Shown: piece by piece, positions 1-7,030 of the stretch
How the letters are laid out: each line of letters opens with the position of its first letter
Numbering within the stretch: the stretch's first letter is position 1
Assembly: GCA_008363385.1 (NCBI GenBank)
Contig: RHKY01000050.1
Coordinates: 1-36,480, forward strand
Direction of reading: 5' to 3'
Length of the DNA stretch: 36,480 nucleotides
Source of the DNA: Acidobacteriota bacterium
GTDB lineage: Bacteria > Acidobacteriota > Thermoanaerobaculia > UBA5066
Notes under the pieces: model-generated
Told to the model about the DNA's origin: nothing
Databases searched by the model: none
The model's input: only the letters and a program-made list of their open reading frames with translations
Position numbers and translations under genes: made by a program

Positions 1-1134
1 CATGGCGTCGAGGGCCGGCAGGACGTCCCCGAACTCCTTCTGGCGCTTCGGGTCGGCGGCGATCCAGGCGACGAGGTCCTTCTCCTGCTGCTCCTTGCGG
101 GCGAGGAGGCCGCCGCGGTTGAGGCCCAGGAGCGTCCCCTCCGCGTTCTTCATCGAGTTGGCCAGGCCCCGCTTCCTGGGCGTCGTCTTCAGCTCGGTCT
201 CCTTCGACCCCTTCGAGACCTCCTCGACGATCGCCAGCTGCTCCTTGGCCCGCCGGATGAGGCGGGGGTAGTACCACTCGGCCGTCTCCTTGATCTGGCC
301 GTAGGTCTGGTGCCGCTCCGTCCGGCCGGGGTAGCCCGCCACGAAGACGAGGTCACCGGGGGCGACGCCACGCGGGGAGACCTTCAGGAAGTGCTTCGGG
401 CGGTACGGGACGTTCTCCTTGGCGAAGGCGGCCGGCTTGCCGTCCTTGCCGACGTAGGCGCGGTAGAAGGAGAAGTCACCGGTGTGCCGGGGCCACTGCC
501 AGTTGTCGGTCTCGCCGCCGTAGTTGCCGATCCCGGCCGGGGGCGCGTAGACGAGCCTCACGTCCTGGATCTCCATCTGGGCGATCTCGTAGTACTGCTT
601 CCCCTCGAAGAAGGAGGCGACGCGGCAGCGCAGGCCGTCCTTCTCGCAGGCGGCCGTCCGCTCCTTGACCCGGCGCTCGATGGCGTCGTACCTCTGGCGG
701 TCGGTCTGCTTCGGGTCGAGCTTGCCCAGGATCGCGTCGGTCACCTCCTGGACGGAGACGGTGACGTAGACGCGCGAGCCCGGGCCGGCCCAGAGCTCCT
801 GGTCCTTCGTCCGGGCCAGGAAGCCGTCCTCGATCAGGTTCTTGTCGGGCGTCGAGTTGACCTGGAGGGCCCCCTGGACGCAGTGGTGGTTCGTGGCGAT
901 CAGCCCCTCCGGGGAGACGAACGAGGCGCTGCAGCCCCCCAGCGAGATGATGGCGCCCATCGGGAAGCCGGTCAGGTCGGCGAAGGCCTTCGGGTCCCCC
1001 GTGAAGCCCATCTCGACGAGCTTCGGGGCGAGGTCGGGGATCTGCTGGGGCATCCACATCCCCTCGTCCGCCCGCGCGGACGGGGCCAGGGCGAGAAGGC
1101 CCAGCAGGGCCAGGGTCGAGAATCGTTTGATCAA
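1..1134 (-). CDS. Peptidase S46 family (DPP7/DPP11-like), N-terminal part
   Basis: Secreted serine exopeptidase of family S46, which removes dipeptides from peptide N-termini. The gene runs off the left edge; 378 codons are present of about 700 usual for the family. It starts at a TTG (1134) preceded by GGAGGAG at good spacing. Residues 1-22 form a signal peptide ending SARA. Motif TNHHC (residues 81-85) carries the catalytic His (likely His84), and the family hallmark NYGGETDNWQWPRHTGDF (about 204-221) carries the catalytic Asp (likely Asp220). The catalytic Ser lies in the missing C-terminal half, so activity cannot be judged. It is divergent from the permease at 1219. Together with the two S9 peptidases nearby it suggests growth on peptides. 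Family assignment is secure; substrate specificity (hydrophobic or acidic P1) is not visible. Confidence 0.92.
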   Translation of the reverse strand, partial: MIKRFSTLALLGLLALAPSARADEGMWMPQQIPDLAPKLVEMGFTGDPKAFADLTGFPMGAIISLGGCSASFVSPEGLIATNHHCVQGALQVNSTPDKNLIEDGFLARTKDQELWAGPGSRVYVTVSVQEVTDAILGKLDPKQTDRQRYDAIERRVKERTAACEKDGLRCRVASFFEGKQYYEIAQMEIQDVRLVYAPPAGIGNYGGETDNWQWPRHTGDFSFYRAYVGKDGKPAAFAKENVPYRPKHFLKVSPRGVAPGDLVFVAGYPGRTERHQTYGQIKETAEWYYPRLIRRAKEQLAIVEEVSKGSKETELKTTPRKRGLANSMKNAEGTLLGLNRGGLLARKEQQEKDLVAWIAADPKRQKEFGDVLPALDAM

Positions 1135-1169
1135 GGCGATCCCTCCTCCGCTCGGATGGCGGACGGCCG

Positions 1170-1175
1170 ATCTTA
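1170..1175 (-). promoter_or_regulatory. -10-like box for the S46 peptidase gene
   Basis: Reading on the minus strand, the hexamer TAAGAT lies 35 bases before the TTG start, leaving a short leader that holds GGAGGAG. No convincing -35 is seen at 17-18 bases. It sits back to back with the plus-strand -10 at 1207-1212. Confidence 0.35.
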
Positions 1176-1206
1176 CGCACCGGCCCCGGCCAGGGTTGCT
1201 GGTCCC

Positions 1207-1212
1207 TATGAT
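1207..1212 (+). promoter_or_regulatory. -10 box TATGAT, probable leaderless start of the permease
   Basis: TATGAT matches the sigma-70 -10 consensus at 5 of 6 bases and ends exactly 6 bases before GTG 1219, so the first transcribed base would be at or next to the start codon. No -35 is evident. This decides the start chosen for the downstream gene. Confidence 0.45.
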
Positions 1213-1218
1213 CCATGG

Positions 1219-2331
1219 GTGCTCCGGGTCTCGGCAGCCCTCTGCGCCCTGGTCCTCGTCGTCCGGCTGGTCTCCCCGGCCGAGGTACCGGGCCTCCTCG
1301 ACCTGAGGCTCCTGGAGCTCTTCGTCGTCCTGATCGTGGCGGTGGAGTGCGCCCGCCGCTCCGCCCTGTTCGACCTCCTGGTCTCGGGGGTCCTGGCGCG
1401 GGTCCGCTCCGAGCGGGCCCTGGCCGCGGCGGCCGTCCTCACCGCGGGAGCGACGGCCGCGGCCGTCACGAACGACGTCGCCCTCCTCCTGGTCGTCCCC
1501 TTCACCCTCGCCTTCGAGCGGGTCGCCCCCGAGTTCGACCCGGCCCCGATCGTCGTCCTGGAGATCGCCGCCGCGAACCTCCTCGGGTGCCTGACGCCCT
1601 CGGGGAACCCCCAGAACCTCTTCCTCTTCGCGCGGGGCGGCTTCACCCCGTCCGGCTTCCTCGCGGCCCAGCTGCCGTGGGTGGCGGCGATGGCCGGGGC
1701 CCTCCTCCTCTGCGTCCCGGTCCTCGTCCCGCGCCGCCCCCTCCCGCCCGCTCCGGCCGTCGTCCTGAGGGTCCGCAAGCGGCTGGCGACGGCCGGGGTC
1801 GGCCTCCTCGTGGTCCAGGTCCTCTCGATCCTGGGCGTCCTCCCCCGGTACGCCCCGCTCCTGGCCGCGGTCCCGGCCGCGGCGCTCCTGGGGCGGGCCC
1901 TCTTGAAGACCGACTTCTCGCTCGTGGCGGTCTTCTCGTTCCTCTTCGTCGTGGTGGAGGGGCTGAGGCGGACGCCCGTCTTCGCCCAGCTCGACCCGAT
2001 CCGGCACATCGGGGCGACCCCCGAGGCGTTCGTCCTGTCCGGGGCGCTCCTCTCCCAGGGGATCTCGAACGTCCCGGCCGCGATCCTGCTGGCGCCGTCG
2101 GCCGCGGCGGCCGGGGGAGGCGCCCTCTTCACCGGGCTCCTGTACGGCGTCAACGCGGGGGGAGCGGGGACGCCGATCGCCTCGCTCGCGAACCTGATCG
2201 GGGCGGACCTCTACGTGAGGGGCCGCCCCCTCCACGGGCGCTTCTGGCGCCTCTTCCTGCCGGTCTCCTTCGCCCTGCTCGGGGCCGGGGTCGCGGTCTC
2301 GCTCCTCCTGGTCCGCCTCCGTCCGGCCTGA
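1219..2331 (+). CDS. SLC13/ArsB-like (ion transporter superfamily) anion permease
   Basis: Polytopic inner-membrane protein of about 370 aa, almost entirely hydrophobic helices, with two inverted half-repeats as in the ArsB/SLC13/CitM transporter superfamily. The first half carries TNDVALLLVVP followed by LTPSGNPQNL; the second carries QGISNVPAAILLAP and NAGGAGTPIASLAN. These paired N-D/N-V and SGNPQN/GTPIASLAN segments are the ion- and substrate-binding hairpins of the superfamily. Substrate (dicarboxylate, sulfate, arsenite or Na+/H+ exchange) cannot be told. I chose GTG 1219 because a TATGAT box lies 6 bases before it; ATG 1156 in the same frame would add 21 non-hydrophobic residues, has no ribosome site and would leave only 21 bases to the divergent gene. 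Confidence 0.82.
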   Translation: MLRVSAALCALVLVVRLVSPAEVPGLLDLRLLELFVVLIVAVECARRSALFDLLVSGVLARVRSERALAAAAVLTAGATAAAVTNDVALLLVVPFTLAFERVAPEFDPAPIVVLEIAAANLLGCLTPSGNPQNLFLFARGGFTPSGFLAAQLPWVAAMAGALLLCVPVLVPRRPLPPAPAVVLRVRKRLATAGVGLLVVQVLSILGVLPRYAPLLAAVPAAALLGRALLKTDFSLVAVFSFLFVVVEGLRRTPVFAQLDPIRHIGATPEAFVLSGALLSQGISNVPAAILLAPSAAAAGGGALFTGLLYGVNAGGAGTPIASLANLIGADLYVRGRPLHGRFWRLFLPVSFALLGAGVAVSLLLVRLRPA

Positions 2332-2366
2332 AGCGGCACGGGGGCCCGGCGGGGGCGGCCGGCGCT

Positions 2367-2372
2367 TAGAAT
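2367..2372 (+). promoter_or_regulatory. -10 box TAGAAT upstream of nadC
   Basis: TAGAAT (5 of 6 to TATAAT) ends 8 bases before GTG 2381 and 11 before ATG 2384. There is no Shine-Dalgarno sequence, so a leaderless or nearly leaderless nadC-nadB mRNA is likely. No clear -35. Confidence 0.45.
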
Positions 2373-2380
2373 GGCCGGCG

Positions 2381-3331
2381 GTGATGCTCGACAAGGACCT
2401 CGTTCAGGCCCTGGACGACCTCCTGACGCGCGCCTTCGCCGAGGACGGCGAGGACGTCACCTCGCTCGCCGTCTTCGGGCCGTCGGCCCGGGTGGCCGGC
2501 GCGATCGTCTGCCGCGAGCCGGCGGTGGTGGCGGGCGTGGCCTTCCTCCCCCGCCTCTTCCGGTTCCTCTCCCCGCCGGCGCGGGCCGTGCCGCGGGTTG
2601 CGGACGGCACCCGGGTCGCCCCCGGGACCGTCCTGGCGGACGTGGAGGGGCCGGCCATCACGGTCCTGGCCGCCGAGCGGGTCGCCCTGAACCTCCTCCA
2701 GCGCCTCTCGGGGATCGCGACGCTGACGCGGACGTTCGTCTCGGCGGTCGAGGGGACTCCCGCCCGGGTCCTCGACACCCGCAAGACGACCCCCGGCCTG
2801 CGGCTCTTCGAGCGGTACGCCGTCCGGTGCGGCGGCGGGGAGAACCACCGGTTCGGCCTGGCGCACGCCTTCCTCGTGAAGGACAACCACGCCGACGGCT
2901 GCGGGAGCGTCTGGGACGCCACCCGCCGCGTCGTCGACTTCCGGGCGATCAACCCGGTCCTCTCCCGCCACCTCCTGGAGGTGGAGGCGCGGACGCTCGA
3001 GGAGGTCCACGACGCCCTCGACGCCGGCGCCGAGCGGGTCCTCTTGGACAACATGAGCGTCGCCGCCATGAGGCAGGCCGTGCGGGACGTCCGGCTGTTC
3101 GAGGAGGCCACCGGGATCCGGGTCGAGCTGGAGGCCTCGGGCCGGATGGACCCGGCCAAGGCGCGACAGACCGCGCGGGCCGGGGTCGACTTCGTCTCGG
3201 TCGGGGCGCTCACGCACTCGGTGAGGGCGGTGGACATCGCCCTCGACGTCCACGTCGCCCCCTCGCGCGTCCGGGCGGTGCCCGCCGAGGCGCGGGCCGG
3301 CCCGGGACCCCGGCGGAAGGCCCGGAGGTGA
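2381..3331 (+). CDS. nadC: Nicotinate-nucleotide diphosphorylase (carboxylating), quinolinate phosphoribosyltransferase
   Basis: Cytoplasmic enzyme converting quinolinate and PRPP to nicotinate mononucleotide, the entry into the NAD pathway. At 316 aa it is slightly longer than the usual 280-290 aa; the excess is a basic, Ala/Pro/Arg-rich tail after about residue 285. Visible family signatures: LNLLQRLSGIAT, then DTRKTTPGLR (PRPP/quinolinate binding Arg and Lys), GGGENHRFGL, KDNH, LLDNM and VELEASG near the end of the barrel. The start is GTG 2381 or ATG 2384; both are close to the TAGAAT box. The stop overlaps the GTG of nadB (GTGA), so the two are translationally coupled. nadA (quinolinate synthase) is not in this window. 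Confidence 0.95.
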   Translation: MMLDKDLVQALDDLLTRAFAEDGEDVTSLAVFGPSARVAGAIVCREPAVVAGVAFLPRLFRFLSPPARAVPRVADGTRVAPGTVLADVEGPAITVLAAERVALNLLQRLSGIATLTRTFVSAVEGTPARVLDTRKTTPGLRLFERYAVRCGGGENHRFGLAHAFLVKDNHADGCGSVWDATRRVVDFRAINPVLSRHLLEVEARTLEEVHDALDAGAERVLLDNMSVAAMRQAVRDVRLFEEATGIRVELEASGRMDPAKARQTARAGVDFVSVGALTHSVRAVDIALDVHVAPSRVRAVPAEARAGPGPRRKARR

Positions 3332-4932
3332 CCGACCGCTTCCCGGCCCGCACGCGCGTCCCGGCGCTCGTCATCGGGACCGGGATCGCGGGCCTCTCGG
3401 CCGCTCTGGGCCTGGCCCGGCGCGGCGTCCGTGTCCTCCTCGTCACGAAGGCCGCCGAGCCGGAGGACTGCAATACCGCCTGGGCCCAGGGCGGCATCAT
3501 CTACTCGGGGCGGAAGGACTCGCCGGCCTCGCTCGTCAAGGACGTCCTCCGGGCGGGCGCCGGGCTGTGCAACCCGGAGGCGGTGAAGCTCCTGGCCGCG
3601 GAGGGCCCCCGGGTCGTCCGCGAGATCCTGATCGAGGAGGCGGGCGTCCCGTTCTCGCGCTCCCGCTCGGGCGACCTCGACTTCACGCGCGAGGGCGCGC
3701 ACTCGGTCGCCCGGATCGTCCACGCGGCCGACGCCACCGGGCGGGCCATCGAGGCCGCCCTCCTGGCCCGGGTCCGGCGCGAGAAGCGCGTGACCGTCTG
3801 GGCCGAGGCGACCGCGGTCGACCTGATCACCGCCCGCCACCACTCCACCGACGTGGCGCAGCGCTACGCGCTCCAGGACCCCTGCCTCGGGGCCTACCTG
3901 CTCGACCGCGCGGGGCGCGTCCACACCGTCCTGTCCGACTTCACGGTCCTGGCCACGGGCGGGGTGGGGCGGCTCTTCCTCCACACCTCCAACACCCGCC
4001 ACGCGATCGGGGACGGGGTGGCGATGGCCGAGCGCGCCGGCGCGGCGGTCGTGAACCTGGAGTACGTCCAGTTCCACCCGACGACCCTCTACCACGAGGA
4101 CGCCGAGGGGTTCCTCATCTCCGAGTCGCTCCGGGGCGAGGGGGCGGTCCTCGTCAACCGCGCGGGCGAGGCCTTCATGCGCCGGTACGACCCGGAGCGG
4201 AAGGACCTGGCGCCGCGTGACGTCGTGACCCGGGCCATCGTCGAGGAGATGACGAGCCGGGGGGACCCGTGCGTCTACCTCGACCTGGCCCACAACTACC
4301 GCGCCCGCGAGGGCCAGTCGATCCACGACCGGTTCCCGACGATCGGCGAGACCTGCGCCCGCTTCGGAATCGACATCGCCAAGGAGCCGATCCCCGTCGT
4401 CCCGGCCGCCCACTACTTCTGCGGCGGCGTCCTCTGCGACCTGGAGGGGCGGACGACGATCCGCCACCTCTACGCCGTCGGGGAGACGAGCTGCACCGGC
4501 GTCCACGGGGCGAACCGGCTGGCCTCCACCTCCCTCCTCGAGGGGCTCGTCTGGGGGACGCGGGCCGCCGAGTCGATCGCCCAGCGGCTCCGCGCCGAGC
4601 GCCGCTTCCCCGAGTCGATGTTCGCGGCGATCCCGGACTGGAAGGCCCCGGGGGACGCGCGCAACGAGGACCCGGCGCTCGTCCAGCAGGACTGGACGAC
4701 GATCCGGAACACGATGTGGAACTACGTCGGGATCGTGAGGACCGAGGAGCGGCTGCGCCGCGCCGTGGCCGACCTGCGGGACCTCGAGAAGCGGCTGAAC
4801 CGCTTCTACCACGTCACGAAGGTCTCCAAGGCGATCGTCGACCTCGTCCACGGCGTCCACGGCGCCCACCTGATCGCGCAGGCCGCCCTGAAGAACCCGG
4901 TCTCGCGCGGCTGCCACTACCGCAAGAACTGA
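3328..4932 (+). CDS. nadB: L-aspartate oxidase
   Basis: FAD flavoprotein that oxidises L-aspartate to iminoaspartate, the substrate of NadA, in de novo NAD synthesis. 534 aa, normal length. The N-terminal dinucleotide-binding motif GTGIAGLSAALGLA (about residues 17-30) is followed by the succinate dehydrogenase/aspartate oxidase signatures NTAWAQGGI, LATGGVGRLF, EYVQFHPTTLY, RGEGAVLVN and AHYFCGGV, then GETSCTGVHGANRLASTSLLEGLVWG. The C-terminal helical domain ends in a short basic tail. GTG 3328 overlaps the nadC stop by four bases, with GGAAGG upstream at suitable spacing. The order nadC-nadB with no nadA is common enough, since nadA is often elsewhere. Very secure. Confidence 0.96.
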   Translation: MTDRFPARTRVPALVIGTGIAGLSAALGLARRGVRVLLVTKAAEPEDCNTAWAQGGIIYSGRKDSPASLVKDVLRAGAGLCNPEAVKLLAAEGPRVVREILIEEAGVPFSRSRSGDLDFTREGAHSVARIVHAADATGRAIEAALLARVRREKRVTVWAEATAVDLITARHHSTDVAQRYALQDPCLGAYLLDRAGRVHTVLSDFTVLATGGVGRLFLHTSNTRHAIGDGVAMAERAGAAVVNLEYVQFHPTTLYHEDAEGFLISESLRGEGAVLVNRAGEAFMRRYDPERKDLAPRDVVTRAIVEEMTSRGDPCVYLDLAHNYRAREGQSIHDRFPTIGETCARFGIDIAKEPIPVVPAAHYFCGGVLCDLEGRTTIRHLYAVGETSCTGVHGANRLASTSLLEGLVWGTRAAESIAQRLRAERRFPESMFAAIPDWKAPGDARNEDPALVQQDWTTIRNTMWNYVGIVRTEERLRRAVADLRDLEKRLNRFYHVTKVSKAIVDLVHGVHGAHLIAQAALKNPVSRGCHYRKN

Positions 4933-4935
4933 GGT

Positions 4936-4964
4936 CCCCTCCCCGCCTCGCGGCGCCGGAGGGG
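4936..4964 (+). repeat. GC-rich hairpin between nadB and the first S9 peptidase
   Basis: CCCCTCC at 4936-4942 pairs perfectly with GGAGGGG at 4958-4964 (loop 15). It lies just before the AGGAGGA ribosome site of the next gene. It has no T-tract, so it is more likely an mRNA structure between genes than a terminator. Confidence 0.3.
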
Positions 4965-4983
4965 CCGGACTCCAGGAGGACCG

Positions 4984-6957
4984 ATGAGAACCCTCTCCCG
5001 CGTCGCCCCCCTCGCCGCCGCCGCGCTCCTGGCTCTCGCCGCCCCGGCCCAGCAGCCGGCCGGTTACAGCGGCCACGGCGCCGAGAGCGTCCCGCCCGAG
5101 GTGCTCGCCCGGTTCGCCCCGGCGCCCCTCCCGTCGGAGCTCTCCCGGAGGATCCAGAGCCTGATGGACGTCCGGTCGCCCGGCGGGGGCCAGCTCTCCC
5201 CGGACGGCAAGCGCCTCTACTTCTCCTGGACCGTCACGGGCACGCCCCAGGTCTGGCGGCTCGACGGCCCGAACACCTTCCCGGTCCAGATGACCGGCGG
5301 CGAGGACCGGACGAGCCTCGTCGACGTCACGCCCGACGGCAAGACCCTCGTCCTGTCGCGCGACCGGAAGGGGGAGGAGAACCCGGGCCTCTACCTGATG
5401 CCGGCCGACGGCGGGCCTCTGAAGGCGGTCCAGCACCTCCCCGGCGTCCAGACGGCGTTCGAGCTCGTCAGCGACGACGGGAGGTGGCTCTACTTCCGGT
5501 CGAACGAGAAGAAGCGCGACGCCTACGCGATCTACCGCTACGAGCTGGCGACGGGGAAGAGGGAGGTCGTCTTCGAGGAGCCCGGCCTCTGGGGCGTCGC
5601 CGACTTCCGCCCCGACGGCCGCCTCCTCCTCTACAAGGCGACCGGCTCGCTCCGCGGCGAGTACTGGGAGTGTGACCCTGTGAAGAGGACGAAGACGCCG
5701 CTCCTGGGCGTGGAGAAGCCGGGCGAGTACCGGGCGCAGTACGGCGCGGCGGAGGGGCAGCTCGTCGTCGTGACGCCCGAGTTCGGGGAGTTCCGCCGCG
5801 GCTACGAGCTCTCCTCGGGGAAGTGGACCCCGATCACGCCCGAGCTGAGGTGGGACGTCTCCGGCGCCGGCCTCGACCGGGCCAGGACGAAGCTCTTCTA
5901 CTCGGTGAACGAGGGGGGCTACGGCCGGGTGCACGTCCTCGACGCGAAGACGTTCCGGCCGGTCGAGATGCCGGAGCTCCCGCCGGCCGACCAGTACGCG
6001 TTCGGCTCGACGACCGACGACGGCCGGTACACCGTCTTCTCGGTCGGCACCGCCACCGCCCCGCCGCAGAGCTGGGTCTACGACTGGGGCGAGAAGAAGC
6101 TGACGCGGTGGGTCGTCCCGAGCGCGCCCGAGGTCGACACGGCCTCGTTCGCGGTGGCGACGCTTCAGCACTACCCGGCGCGCGACGGGACGATGATCCC
6201 GGCCTTCGTCCGCCGCCCGAAGGTCTGCGACCCGGCCCCGTGCCCGGTGATCGTCCAGTTCCACGGCGGGCCCGAGGGGCAGGCCACCCCGGGCTTCTCG
6301 CCGATGGCCCAGCTCTGGGTCGACGCCGGCTACGTCCTCGTGGAGCCGAACGTCCGCGGGAGCGACGGGTACGGCAAGAGCTGGCTCGACGCCGACAACG
6401 GCCCGAAGCGCCTCGCGGTCCTCACCGACATCGAGGACGCCGCCGCGTGGGCCCGGAAGGCCTTCGCCGCCGGCGGCACTGCGCCGAAGGTGGGCGTCAT
6501 GGGCGGCAGCTACGGCGGCTACGCGACCCTGATCGCCATGACGAGGTTCGCGGGCGCCTACGACGCCGGCGTCTCGATCGTCGGCATCTCCAGCCTGGTC
6601 ACCTTCCTCCAGAACACCGCCCCGTACCGCCGGGTCCTCCGGGCCTCCGAGTACGGCGACCTCGAGAAGGACCGGGCGGCGCTCGTCGAGCTGTCGGCCG
6701 TCACCCACATCGACAAGCTCGCCTCGCCGCTCCTCCTGATCCAGGGGGCGACGGACCCGCGGGTGCCGGCGGGGGAGTCGATCCAGATGTACGAGGCGGC
6801 GAGGAAGAAGGGGGTCCCGACGGGCCTCGTCGTCTTCGCCGACGAGGGGCACGGGGCGCAGAAGCGCGAGAACCGCGTCCTGCAGACGGGGCACGCCTTC
6901 CTCTGGTTCGAGAAGTACCTGAAGGGGAAGGACGCCGCCGCTCCGCCGACGAAGTAG
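4984..6957 (+). CDS. Secreted S9 family peptidase (prolyl oligopeptidase type), copy 1
   Basis: Exported serine peptidase of 657 aa. Residues 1-22 are a signal peptide (basic start, Ala/Leu core, APA end). A seven-bladed beta-propeller follows (WD40-like/PD40 repeats such as LSPDGKRLYFSW, VTPDGKTLVLSRD), then an alpha/beta-hydrolase domain from about residue 400. The catalytic triad is visible: Ser509 in GGSYGG, Asp591 in GATDPRVP and His623 in DEGHGA, with normal spacing. HGGPEG supplies the oxyanion region. The closest families are the S9C acylaminoacyl-peptidase/dipeptidyl-peptidase group acting on short peptides in the periplasm. ATG 4984 has AGGAGGA at ideal distance. It is a tandem paralogue of the next gene. 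Exact specificity is unknown. Confidence 0.93.
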   Translation: MRTLSRVAPLAAAALLALAAPAQQPAGYSGHGAESVPPEVLARFAPAPLPSELSRRIQSLMDVRSPGGGQLSPDGKRLYFSWTVTGTPQVWRLDGPNTFPVQMTGGEDRTSLVDVTPDGKTLVLSRDRKGEENPGLYLMPADGGPLKAVQHLPGVQTAFELVSDDGRWLYFRSNEKKRDAYAIYRYELATGKREVVFEEPGLWGVADFRPDGRLLLYKATGSLRGEYWECDPVKRTKTPLLGVEKPGEYRAQYGAAEGQLVVVTPEFGEFRRGYELSSGKWTPITPELRWDVSGAGLDRARTKLFYSVNEGGYGRVHVLDAKTFRPVEMPELPPADQYAFGSTTDDGRYTVFSVGTATAPPQSWVYDWGEKKLTRWVVPSAPEVDTASFAVATLQHYPARDGTMIPAFVRRPKVCDPAPCPVIVQFHGGPEGQATPGFSPMAQLWVDAGYVLVEPNVRGSDGYGKSWLDADNGPKRLAVLTDIEDAAAWARKAFAAGGTAPKVGVMGGSYGGYATLIAMTRFAGAYDAGVSIVGISSLVTFLQNTAPYRRVLRASEYGDLEKDRAALVELSAVTHIDKLASPLLLIQGATDPRVPAGESIQMYEAARKKGVPTGLVVFADEGHGAQKRENRVLQTGHAFLWFEKYLKGKDAAAPPTK

Positions 6958-7000
6958 GCTCCGGGCGCGAACCTCCCCGTCCCCGCGACGTAACACGATC

Positions 7001-7019
7001 GGGCCGCCCGGGGCGGCCC
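7001..7019 (+). repeat. Perfect 8-bp hairpin in front of the second S9 gene
   Basis: GGGCCGCC (7001-7008), loop CGG, GGCGGCCC (7012-7019), a perfect inverted repeat. The AGGAGGA ribosome site of the next gene starts two bases later. No T-run follows, so it is not a classical terminator; it could stall or protect mRNA between the two paralogues. Confidence 0.45.
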
Positions 7020-7030
7020 CAGGAGGAACC

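Noticed and set aside
1156-1218. ATG 1156 as start of the permease
   Set aside because: No ribosome site; it adds a hydrophilic stretch before the first membrane helix and lies 21 bases from the divergent start. GTG 1219 has a -10 box at leaderless spacing.
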